6,734 nt of DNA, taken from the NCBI GenBank assembly GCA_001768675.1, contig MELN01000026.1:40799-47532 (forward strand). Direction: 5' to 3'. Made by a program: the position numbers and the translations under genes. The first letter of the stretch is position 1; every line of letters begins with the position of its first letter. Of the stretch, positions 1 through 6,163 are shown in pieces. Source of the stretch: Actinobacteria bacterium RBG_16_64_13 (GTDB lineage Bacteria; Actinomycetota; Thermoleophilia; RBG-16-64-13). The notes under the pieces are model-generated. The model was given only the letters and a program-made list of their open reading frames with translations, was not told the origin of the DNA and did no database searches.

Positions 1-1734
1 GGCAAGCAGCCACTGGCCGCACATGCCGGGCGCCTGCTCGACGATCCCCGCCGCGGAGACGAGAGTCTCCTCGGCGAGGTCCCAGTATCGACCCCCTCCG
101 GTGAAGGCAGCCATCTTGAGGAGAACGGTGGCCATCATCGAGTTGCCGCTTGGGACTGGGCTGTCTTGCATGGAACGAGGTCTTATGATGAGCTCTTCGT
201 GGTCGTTGCTTGTGTCGTAGAACCCGCCTTCGGGCCTGCGGAAATGCTCGATCACCGCGTCGGTAAGGGCGCGCGCCATCGCGAACCAGCGTTCGACGCC
301 GGTGGTCTGGTAGAGGGCGAGAAGCCCTTCCGCGACAAACGCGTAGTCCTCAAGGAAGCCGTTGCCCGGCCGGCGGCCATCCTTCCAAGAGTGGGCTAGG
401 CGATCGCCGTTCTGCAGCAGTTCCTCCGCGATGAATTCGCCGGTCTTGATGGCGGCTCCGAGGTACCGTTCCGATCCGAGAGCGCGGGCGGCCTCGGCAT
501 AGGCGGCCAGGGCCAGCCCGTTCCAACCGGCCAGGATCTTGTCGTCCCGGGCGGGACGGACTCTGTTACTGCGAGCACGGAGCAGTTTCGCGCGCGCGGC
601 CGCTAGGTCAGCCCCCAATGCCTGCGGGCCGGCAGCCAGGTGCAGGACGTTCGCCCCCTCGAAGTTCCCCTTCGCGGTCACGCCGTAGACTCGCTCCACG
701 AGCTCGGCCTCGTCGGTTGTGAGCGCTGCCCGGATCTGCTCCGGAGTCCAGACGAAGAAGGCGCCCTCTCTGCCCTCGGAATCGGCGTCCTCGGCGCTGA
801 AGAAGCCGCCTCGGTCGTGAGAGAGGTCGCGAAGCAGATAGTCCAGGGTCTCTTCGACCACCTCTCGGTAGCGGGTCTTCCTGAAGAGCTGCCAGGCATG
901 CAGGTAACACCTGGCGAGCTGAGCGTTGTCGTACAGCATTTTCTCGAAATGCGGCACCTGCCAGGCTTCATCCGTAGAGTAGCGGTGGAAGCCGCCTCCG
1001 ATCTGGTCGTAGATGCCGCCCGCCGCCATGGCGTCGAGACCACTCTCGATCTCGGTGTGGAGTTGACCGTCAGGTGACGTGCTCCGCTCGGCCAGCATGA
1101 ACTCCAGCAGCAGAGGCATCGGGAATTTCGGAGCCTGCCCCCAACCGCCGTTCGCGCGGTCGAAGGAGTGCTGGAGGGTTTGCATGGCTCCGGTGAGCAG
1201 CTGTTCCTTGGGAATCGTCGTGGGCATATCGGTGGTCTCTTGGCCGAGATACTCCACAAGCCGCGAGGCCGCTTGGAGCAAGTCACTCCGCTGCGTACTC
1301 CAAGCCTTCGCGAGGGCTCCGAGAACCTGCCCGAATGAAGACATGCCGTAGCGGGGGTGCGGCGGGAAATAGGTTCCGCCATAGAACGGCGCCCCGTCCG
1401 GCGTGAGCCACACACTGAGCGGCCATCCTCCTCTTCCCGTGAGCGAGGTGACCGCCTGCATGTAGATGGCGTCGAGATCAGGCCGTTCTTCACGGTCGAC
1501 CTTCACGCTCACGAAGTGCTGGTTGAGTAACGCGGCGGTATCCGGGTCGGTGAAGGACTCGCGCTCCATGACGTGGCACCAATGGCAGGCCGAGTATCCG
1601 ATGCTCAGGAAGACCGGCCTGTCCTCGTCGCGGGCCCGCCGAAAGGCTTCGGGGCCCCACGGATACCACTCTACGGGATTGCCGGCATGCTGAAGCAGAT
1701 ATGGGCTTGATTCTCCCACCAGATGATTGGGCAC
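1..1734 (-). CDS. YyaL/SPATA20-family thioredoxin-domain (DUF255) protein, C-terminus cut by window edge
   Basis: Reading right to left this frame is open from a GTG at 1732-1734 to the window edge, giving 578 residues; family members are usually about 650-700 aa, so roughly the last 100 are missing. An SD GAGGAG (1741-1746) sits 6 nt before the GTG. Residues 1-165 form the DUF255 thioredoxin-like domain with a CxxC pair at C50/C53 (SACHWCHVM), then GGWPL (102-106) and GGTYFPP (119-125). The rest carries the family's glycosidase/epimerase-like alpha-barrel motifs: GGIYDQIGGGFHRYSTDE (239-256), PHFEKMLYDNAQL (261-273), AEDADSEG (314-321), NFEGANVLHL (357-366), a DDKILAGWNGL segment near 465-490 minus strand, and a late PSGNSM motif. 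The molecular function of this family is not established; mammalian SPATA20 and bacterial YyaL are only loosely linked to redox or sugar-related roles. No signal peptide, so likely cytoplasmic. It is transcribed away from the micropeptide/PRC-barrel pair across a shared spacer. Confidence 0.93.
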   Translation of the reverse strand, partial: MPNHLVGESSPYLLQHAGNPVEWYPWGPEAFRRARDEDRPVFLSIGYSACHWCHVMERESFTDPDTAALLNQHFVSVKVDREERPDLDAIYMQAVTSLTGRGGWPLSVWLTPDGAPFYGGTYFPPHPRYGMSSFGQVLGALAKAWSTQRSDLLQAASRLVEYLGQETTDMPTTIPKEQLLTGAMQTLQHSFDRANGGWGQAPKFPMPLLLEFMLAERSTSPDGQLHTEIESGLDAMAAGGIYDQIGGGFHRYSTDEAWQVPHFEKMLYDNAQLARCYLHAWQLFRKTRYREVVEETLDYLLRDLSHDRGGFFSAEDADSEGREGAFFVWTPEQIRAALTTDEAELVERVYGVTAKGNFEGANVLHLAAGPQALGADLAAARAKLLRARSNRVRPARDDKILAGWNGLALAAYAEAARALGSERYLGAAIKTGEFIAEELLQNGDRLAHSWKDGRRPGNGFLEDYAFVAEGLLALYQTTGVERWFAMARALTDAVIEHFRRPEGGFYDTSNDHEELIIRPRSMQDSPVPSGNSMMATVLLKMAAFTGGGRYWDLAEETLVSAAGIVEQAPGMCGQWLLA

Positions 1735-1801
1735 GGTCGTCTCCTCGCATTGTGCGGGGCGCCCTGAACGTCGCTCGTCGGGCGTCACTTCTCCAGGTGT
1801 G

Positions 1802-1833
1802 TTGTTTCCCATAAGACGGTACTTGTATACAAT
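1802..1833 (+). promoter_or_regulatory. candidate promoter for the micropeptide/PRC-barrel pair
   Basis: A TTGTTT (1802-1807) and a TATACA (1826-1831) are separated by 18 bp; an overlapping TACAAT (1828-1833) is a second -10 choice with a 20-bp spacer. This is the most AT-rich patch in an otherwise GC-rich region and lies about 50 nt upstream of the preferred micropeptide start. Because the -10 area is palindromic, the same bases could act as a -10 for the minus-strand yyaL-type gene. This is a motif match by eye only. Confidence 0.35.
1823..1832. promoter_or_regulatory. 10-bp palindrome TTGTATACAA, possible operator
   Basis: TTGTATACAA is a perfect inverted repeat coinciding with the candidate -10 region between two divergent genes. 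It fits the general TNGT-N(2)-ACNA pattern known for FadR-subfamily GntR regulators (established family knowledge), so a repressor site is conceivable. No GntR gene is in the window. A 10-bp palindrome in an AT-rich promoter can also arise by chance. Confidence 0.3.
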
Positions 1834-1844
1834 GAACAGACTGC

Positions 1845-1854
1845 GGTCATGACC
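1845..1854. repeat. 10-bp palindrome GGTCATGACC in the 5' leader
   Basis: GGTCATGACC is a perfect inverted repeat 12 bp downstream of the TTGTATACAA palindrome, in the presumed untranslated leader of the micropeptide gene. It could be a second operator half-site or nothing at all; the arms are too short and lack a loop, so a transcript hairpin is unlikely. It contains an ATG (1849-1851) that is in frame with the micropeptide. Confidence 0.25.
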
Positions 1855-1881
1855 TGTCACCCAGCGCTGATGGAGGCGCAG

Positions 1882-2004
1882 ATGCCGAGATTCTTGGGAA
1901 GCAAATCGCACATCTTCTGGTGGGACGTCCTGGTCCTGATCGTGCTGGCTCTGGTGGTGGTGCTAGTGCTGGAATTGACCGGAACGACTCATATCTTCAC
2001 GTAG
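1882..2004 (+). CDS. 40-residue single-pass membrane micropeptide, unknown function
   Basis: A short frame encodes MPRFLGSKSHIF, then WWD, then a strongly hydrophobic stretch (about residues 16-30, all V/L/I/A) and a polar tail ELTGTTHIFT. The start at ATG 1882 is chosen because a perfect GGAGG (1872-1876) lies 5 nt before it; in-frame ATGs at 1849 and 1870 would add 11 or 4 residues but lack an obvious SD. Basic residues (R3, K8) precede the hydrophobic segment, predicting N-terminus inside and a short tail outside. The stop at 2002-2004 is only 15 nt before the PRC-barrel start, with that gene's SD in between, so the two are probably one operon. I do not recognise the family; the strong SD, clean membrane segment and operon position argue that it is real. 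Confidence 0.72.
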   Translation: MPRFLGSKSHIFWWDVLVLIVLALVVVLVLELTGTTHIFT

Positions 2005-2019
2005 TCGAGGAGGTGCAAG

Positions 2020-2520
2020 GTGGTGCAGGCAAGTGAAGTGATCGGGCGGGCCGTGGTGGTGCGCGAGGGGGGCAAAGAGGCGGGAAAGATCAAGGACCTC
2101 GTGGTGGATCCCTCGGGCAGGCAAGTACTGGGTTTCGTGGTGTCGGGGGGTCTGCTCAAGAGCACTCGGGTGGCCCCCTGGGCCGGCGTACAGGCTATCG
2201 GCCCCGACTCTCTGATACTCAGCACCGGAGCGAGCATCGTGAAGGTGGCCGAGGCTCCGGACATCAAGAGTGTGCTCGACAAGAACTTGAGCATCCGCGG
2301 TCTGCATCTACAGACCACTGCCGGCAAGGATCTAGGCAAAGTCGAGGACTTCCGCTTCGACGAACGCACGGGGGCTGTCTTGGGATATGAGCTGTCCGGT
2401 GGCATGCTCGCCGATGCTTTTGGCGGTCGCTCGTTCCTGCCGACGCCCATGACCATCGAATTGGGCTCCGAGCTCGCGTTCGTAGGGCCGGAGGCAGAAG
2501 CCACCATACAGAAGAGCTGA
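2020..2520 (+). CDS. protein with two PRC-barrel domains
   Basis: The 166-residue product consists of two tandem PRC-barrel-like repeats, about 3-74 and 87-157. The duplication is directly visible: GKIKDLVVDPSGRQVLGFVVSGGLL (22-46, shown by key residues G22, K23, D26, D30, G33, V36, L37, G38) matches G106-K107-V-E-D110 through D114, G118, V120-L121-G122 and SGGML. PRC-barrel domains are small beta-barrels found in RimM (ribosome maturation) and in photosynthetic reaction centre H subunits, and as free-standing proteins of mostly unknown role. No signal peptide or membrane segment is seen, so it is probably cytoplasmic, perhaps at the membrane face next to the micropeptide encoded just upstream. 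SD AGGAGGT (2008-2014) serves either GTG 2020 (5-nt spacing) or GTG 2023 (8 nt); the choice changes one residue. It converges with the gcvT-glyA fusion with only 23 nt between the stop codons. Confidence 0.88.
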   Translation: MVQASEVIGRAVVVREGGKEAGKIKDLVVDPSGRQVLGFVVSGGLLKSTRVAPWAGVQAIGPDSLILSTGASIVKVAEAPDIKSVLDKNLSIRGLHLQTTAGKDLGKVEDFRFDERTGAVLGYELSGGMLADAFGGRSFLPTPMTIELGSELAFVGPEAEATIQKS

Positions 2521-2527
2521 GCGAAAG

Positions 2528-2544
2528 GCGGCTTGCGGGGCCGC
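2528..2544. terminator. weak hairpin between convergent genes
   Basis: GCGGC (2528-2532) can pair with GCCGC (2540-2544) around a 7-nt loop, in the 23-bp gap between the convergent PRC-barrel and gcvT-glyA genes; the right arm touches the fusion gene's TAG stop. The stem is only 5 bp and there is no T tract on either side, so it is at best a weak bidirectional terminator. No better terminator is visible here. Confidence 0.22.
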
Positions 2545-5204
2545 TAGAGCGTTTCGCGCAGCCGTTGGGCGACGTCCGGGTAGTCCTCCTCGTTGAAGCA
2601 GTAGCGCGTGGTCAGGAAGCCACCGCGCAGGTCCCGTACCTGCTCAGCGACCCGCGCGTCGCTGAGCAACACCTCCGCCAAGAGCCTGGCCAGGGTGGCG
2701 AAGTCATCCGGTCCCATGCCGAAGCGGGTCATCTCGGCCACGCCCAGACGAAGAGATCCGGAGGCGGTGAAGCCCTCCTCGTCGGGACCGGCCTGGAAGT
2801 TGCAGATGATGTTGTTCGCCTCCAGGCGGCGGGCCATCTCCGGCCCACGGCCATAGCCCACCTCCACCAAGACCTGATGGGTCTCGGTGAACTCGATGCC
2901 GGGATCCCCGGCGACCTGGAGGCCCGCGTCCGCAAGGGCACGGGCGAAGGCCTTCGCGTTGGCCAGGACCGCAGTCTGGTACTCGTCCTTGAAGCGGTTC
3001 ATCTCGTATGCCGCCAGCAGAAGCCCCAACATGGTCCCGAGATGATGGTTGGAGACAGACCCCGGGAAGGTGCGCCTGCGCACGGCCTCCCAGAGGTCAT
3101 AGCGCTCCTCGCCCTCGGCCCAACGTCCCGCTATCACCCCGCGTTGAGTGCCGAAGAAGGTCTTGTGCGTGGAACCGGTGACAAGATCCGCGCCTTCCGC
3201 GAACGGCTCTTGAAAGTGCGGACCCGCCAAACCAAGAACATGAGCCATGTCGTACATGATCACTGCGTCGAGTCCTTGCTCGTCCACGAAGCGGCGGACC
3301 TCCGCGATCGGCTCTTTGTGGAGCACCATGCTCTTACCGAAAACGATGAGTCTCGGACGGAAACGATCGATCAGCTCGAGAGTGGCCGCGACGTCGATGC
3401 GGTACGGATTCGACTGAAGAACCGGGAAATTGACCACAGCCGGCCTGTCGGTGCGGGGATCGGTGGCGACGAAGTCCTTGAGTGCTCCCATGGGCTGGGC
3501 GCTCAGGTGCCCGCCTTTGCCGATGTGGTTGTTCATTACCATTTCGATCCGGCGCGGCTCTGCCTTCGGGTTCCCCCGGTTGAGATACTCCACCAGTGCT
3601 GAGAAGACCGTCGCGTTGGCCATCTGGCCGCTTGTCAGTCTGGTCTCCGCTTCGGTCGCTCCGAGAAAGCGGCAGATCTCACCCTCCAAGAGGCGCTCGA
3701 CCTCGCCGATGAACCCGGTGCCCTGGTAGTAGAAGACCTCGGCGTCGTAGAAGGCTTCCAGCTTGCGGTGCTCGGCGTATCGGAAGGCGGGGTCCATGAC
3801 CGATACCAGTCGCACCAAGGGCGAGGGAGTCATCTCGGATGGGATCAGGTTGACGCACCTTTCCTGGCGCCAGAGGTGGTTGTCGAGCACTCGCTGAAGC
3901 AGCTTGCCGGCGCGGGCCGGTTCGTCGCCGTCGGGCTCGATGGTCTCGTAAACACTGAACGTGCGGATGATCGGGCGGGCGTGCGGCGGAGCGTCGCCTC
4001 GTAGATGGTACGGAACCACGACGGCATCTACTGCCTTGCCGCGGATGTCGATGGTCAAGGGCTCGTCCTCGAGGACGTCGCTATCGACGAGGCAAAGGCA
4101 GATGGAACGGAGTTCGTACTCATCGGTGATGCGAGTCTGAAGGCCGGTTCCCGTCGTCTTCCAGTAGGGGATCATGGTTCCGCTTGTCACCCAGCCCACC
4201 GGCCGGCCCTCCTTGAGAACGGGCGAGCCGGCCCTGGCCACGCCTCGGCCTGTGACCGCCACCGGACGGGTCAGGCGGGGAAGGTCGCCAATGGAGGAGT
4301 AGTCGCGGGCGAGGATTCGGCGGTATGCGGCCAGTTGCCGGAGCAAGGGGTCGCGCCCCGTGAATTCGCCCTTGAGGGAGGAGAAGCTGACGGCGAAAGT
4401 CGCCAGAAGGGACGACATGAGGGGGATCTCGCGCCCCTCCTTGTCGATGCCCAATTCATGACCGTAGAGAGGCAGAGCCGCTTCAAGGCGAAGGGTGTCC
4501 CGCGCGCCGAGGCCACAGGGAATGGCGCCTTTTTCGACCAGAAGATCCCAAATCAGGCCGGCGTGGTCGGGATCCATGAAGAGCTCGAAGCAGAGGGGCT
4601 CGCCGGTATAACCCGAGCGACTGATGTCGACCGGAGCGCCGGCGATGGTGGCGCGTGAGAGCTCGTTCCGCCTGGGCTCGGGGAGCGAACCTGTCTCAAG
4701 CGCGGTACCCAGGATCTGGCGGGATCGCGGCCCTTGCAGAGAGAGCATCGCGAGCTGCTCGGTACGGTCGGTCAGCCCCACCTTACGGTCGCCGGCGATC
4801 TCAAGCTGAGCCTCAAGGTGTTTCCAGTCTTTCTCCCTGTTGGCTGCGTTGACGACGAGCAGGTATTCGTCCCTCTCGAAGCGGTAGAGATAGGCGTCGT
4901 CCACCGCACCCCCGGTAGGCGTGGGGACGAACGTGTACTGCGCCTGGTTGAGATCCAGTGCTGCAGCGTTGTTGCTGAGAACGCGCTGGAGGAAGTCGAG
5001 CGACCCCGTGCCGCCGATGGCGAAGCGACCCATGTGGGAGATGTCGAAGAGGCCGGCGCCCCGGCGGGTGGCTAGGTGCTCGGCCACCATCCCAGTGGGA
5101 TACGCGAGGGGCATCTCCCAGCCTGCGAAAGTGACGATCTTCGCTCCGAGTGCCAGGTGCTGGGCGCGGAGGGGGGTATGACGCAATCCGCTATCGGCTG
5201 TCAT
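2544..5204 (-). CDS. gcvT-glyA: bifunctional fusion: glycine-cleavage T-protein (aminomethyltransferase) + serine hydroxymethyltransferase
   Basis: One uninterrupted 886-residue frame joins two folate enzymes. Residues about 7-402 are GcvT, which transfers the aminomethyl carbon from lipoyl-H protein to tetrahydrofolate: FDISHM (53-58), GGAVDD (98-103, with the conserved Asp), VVNAANREKDW (117-127), SGYTGE, GLGARDTLRLEA (231-242), and the C-terminal barrel with VTSGT and IRGK. After a linker (about 402-429), residues 430-886 are SHMT (glycine + 5,10-methylene-THF to serine, PLP-dependent). By hand alignment to E. coli GlyA, Y476/E478, Y492/Y493, H566 (GGHL), D652/H655 (DMAH), PLP lysine K681 (STHK) and R819 (SLRLG) are kept, so both halves look active. 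Start: ATG 5204 has AGGAGGT 7 nt upstream; a GTG at 5213 would overlap that SD. GcvT alone is normally about 360-400 aa and GlyA about 415-430. It overlaps the upstream lgt-like gene by 14 nt. No gcvH/gcvP is nearby. Confidence 0.93.
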   Translation of the reverse strand: MTADSGLRHTPLRAQHLALGAKIVTFAGWEMPLAYPTGMVAEHLATRRGAGLFDISHMGRFAIGGTGSLDFLQRVLSNNAAALDLNQAQYTFVPTPTGGAVDDAYLYRFERDEYLLVVNAANREKDWKHLEAQLEIAGDRKVGLTDRTEQLAMLSLQGPRSRQILGTALETGSLPEPRRNELSRATIAGAPVDISRSGYTGEPLCFELFMDPDHAGLIWDLLVEKGAIPCGLGARDTLRLEAALPLYGHELGIDKEGREIPLMSSLLATFAVSFSSLKGEFTGRDPLLRQLAAYRRILARDYSSIGDLPRLTRPVAVTGRGVARAGSPVLKEGRPVGWVTSGTMIPYWKTTGTGLQTRITDEYELRSICLCLVDSDVLEDEPLTIDIRGKAVDAVVVPYHLRGDAPPHARPIIRTFSVYETIEPDGDEPARAGKLLQRVLDNHLWRQERCVNLIPSEMTPSPLVRLVSVMDPAFRYAEHRKLEAFYDAEVFYYQGTGFIGEVERLLEGEICRFLGATEAETRLTSGQMANATVFSALVEYLNRGNPKAEPRRIEMVMNNHIGKGGHLSAQPMGALKDFVATDPRTDRPAVVNFPVLQSNPYRIDVAATLELIDRFRPRLIVFGKSMVLHKEPIAEVRRFVDEQGLDAVIMYDMAHVLGLAGPHFQEPFAEGADLVTGSTHKTFFGTQRGVIAGRWAEGEERYDLWEAVRRRTFPGSVSNHHLGTMLGLLLAAYEMNRFKDEYQTAVLANAKAFARALADAGLQVAGDPGIEFTETHQVLVEVGYGRGPEMARRLEANNIICNFQAGPDEEGFTASGSLRLGVAEMTRFGMGPDDFATLARLLAEVLLSDARVAEQVRDLRGGFLTTRYCFNEEDYPDVAQRLRETL

Positions 5205-6048
5205 TCTGACCACCTCCTCCTGCGCGACTGGGAACCGGTTGGGGAATGCGGACGCGCCAGGCGATGAGTCCCACCAGTCCGGCGGAGATCAGCGCGTAGA
5301 GAAGAGGATAGAACCAGGTCGGCGTCGAGACGGTAGGGAGTTGCGCCCTCAGGAAGTGATCACCCAGCCGGAAGAGCGTGAAACCCAGCGCGAACACGAG
5401 AAACGGCACGCCCGAAGGCGTGCGGCGCCGCAGCAGCCACACGGAGAGGACGCCCAGGGCTACCGCCGCGATCATCTCGTACAACTGGGTGGGATGGACC
5501 GGCTCTACCCGGCCCACCAGGCCGAGCACGCTGGTCTTCCCGGTGGCGAGCTGCCACGCCCAAGCAGGGCTGCCGGGTGGATACGTGACTCCCCAGGGCA
5601 GCGAGGTGACGGTACCGAAGCAACAGCCGTTGAGAAAGCAGCCCGTGCGCATGAAGACCACGCCGACCGCCAGCGCTGGCACGGCGCCGTCGGCCATGTG
5701 CCACAGCGGCAGCTGGAAGGCCCGGACCAGGAGCGCGCCCGTGATCAAGGACAAGATCAGTCCTCCGTACAGGGCAAAGCCGCGAAACCCGAAGTCGTAG
5801 ATGCGGCTTGGGTCGTCGGCGTAGTAGCCCCAGTTGACTCCGAGGTCGAGCGCCCGCGCGCCTGCCACGCCCACGGTAAGGGAGACCGCGAAGGTGACCA
5901 GGGCTCGCCACCACGACAACCCCCTGCGCCGGACGATCACCGTGGCCAGGGCTACCGAAGCGATCCAGGCCAAGGCGTAGAACGTGCCGTAGGCCCGCAG
6001 CACCACCTCGCTGCCGCCGATCGAGAAGGTGGCCAATATCGGATGCAT
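5191..6048 (-). CDS. lgt: prolipoprotein diacylglyceryl transferase (Lgt) family membrane protein, variant motifs
   Basis: The 285-residue product has the Lgt layout: a short N-terminal segment and about seven hydrophobic helices (near 17-38, 46-66, 90-110, 122-134, 190-206, 213-229, 246-264). Lgt transfers diacylglycerol from phosphatidylglycerol to the lipobox cysteine of prolipoproteins in the cytoplasmic membrane. Conserved landmarks are R134 starting the central signature, HPTQLYE (185-191) and FRLGDHFLR (226-234). Differences from E. coli Lgt: the HGG motif is YGG (94-96), and GRxGNFxNGE reads RTGCFLNGCCFG (134-145) with three cysteines. I believe such variants are common among Lgt-annotated proteins of other phyla, but that is from memory. 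Start ATG 6048 is preferred: it has GGGAG 5 nt upstream and begins MHPILATFSIG as Lgt proteins do; an upstream GTG at 6162 would add 38 polar residues without an SD. Its final Gly codons contain the SD of gcvT-glyA. Confidence 0.85.
   Translation of the reverse strand: MHPILATFSIGGSEVVLRAYGTFYALAWIASVALATVIVRRRGLSWWRALVTFAVSLTVGVAGARALDLGVNWGYYADDPSRIYDFGFRGFALYGGLILSLITGALLVRAFQLPLWHMADGAVPALAVGVVFMRTGCFLNGCCFGTVTSLPWGVTYPPGSPAWAWQLATGKTSVLGLVGRVEPVHPTQLYEMIAAVALGVLSVWLLRRRTPSGVPFLVFALGFTLFRLGDHFLRAQLPTVSTPTWFYPLLYALISAGLVGLIAWRVRIPQPVPSRAGGGGQNDSR
5212..5218 (-). promoter_or_regulatory. ribosome binding site of gcvT-glyA inside the 3' end of lgt
   Basis: On the minus strand AGGAGGT lies 7 nt before ATG 5204 and is part of the GGA-GGA-GGT-GGT run that codes for four glycines near the Lgt C-terminus. 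It decides the start of the fusion gene (ATG 5204, not GTG 5213, which overlaps the SD) and suggests translational coupling. Confidence 0.7.
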
Positions 6049-6163
6049 CGCGTCTCCCGGCTGCTTTCCTCCAGGGCCTTCTGTGAGGATACTAGAACCG
6101 GAGCGCGACGGTGCGGCGGGTCCGCGGTCGCTTGGGTTACACTCTTGCCGGGAGGTTGCCACG
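6049..6163. promoter_or_regulatory. divergent intergenic region between lgt-like and bactofilin-like genes
   Basis: This 115-bp gap must hold the start signals for the leftward lgt/gcvT-glyA operon and the rightward envelope gene. The only AT-leaning patches are GATACTAGAA (about 6088-6097), which read on the minus strand gives TAGTAT as a possible -10 for lgt, and GGTTACACT (6135-6143), whose TACACT is a poor -10 very close to the next SD. No convincing -35 is seen for either. Two SD sites bracket the gap: GGGAG (minus, 6054-6058) and GGAGG (plus, 6151-6155). Confidence 0.3.

Noticed and set aside
678..1493. 271-codon minus-strand open frame
   Set aside because: It is in a different frame from the YyaL/SPATA20-type protein, which has the conserved motifs throughout; the product is Arg/Ser/Pro-rich as expected for an out-of-frame shadow.
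1757..1764. 8-bp palindrome GGGCGCCC upstream of the YyaL-type gene
   Set aside because: Too short, GC-only and common in such DNA to be called a site.
2565..3602. 345-codon plus-strand open frame opposite the SHMT half
   Set aside because: It is antisense to a well-supported enzyme, has no recognisable domain or SD, and long antisense frames are expected in GC-rich coding DNA.
3750..3810. Loss of SHMT Tyr/Glu catalytic residues
   Set aside because: A first alignment through YYQG suggested the YAEG motif was lost, but realignment shows YAE (476-478) and YY (492-493) are both present with a longer loop between them.
4005..4658. 217-codon plus-strand open frame opposite the GcvT half
   Set aside because: Antisense to the motif-rich GcvT domain and without family features or SD.
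6049..6162. 38-residue N-terminal extension of the Lgt-like protein from GTG 6162
   Set aside because: The extension is polar, has no SD, and overlaps the SD and promoter space of the divergent gene; ATG 6048 has an SD and the usual Lgt N-terminus.
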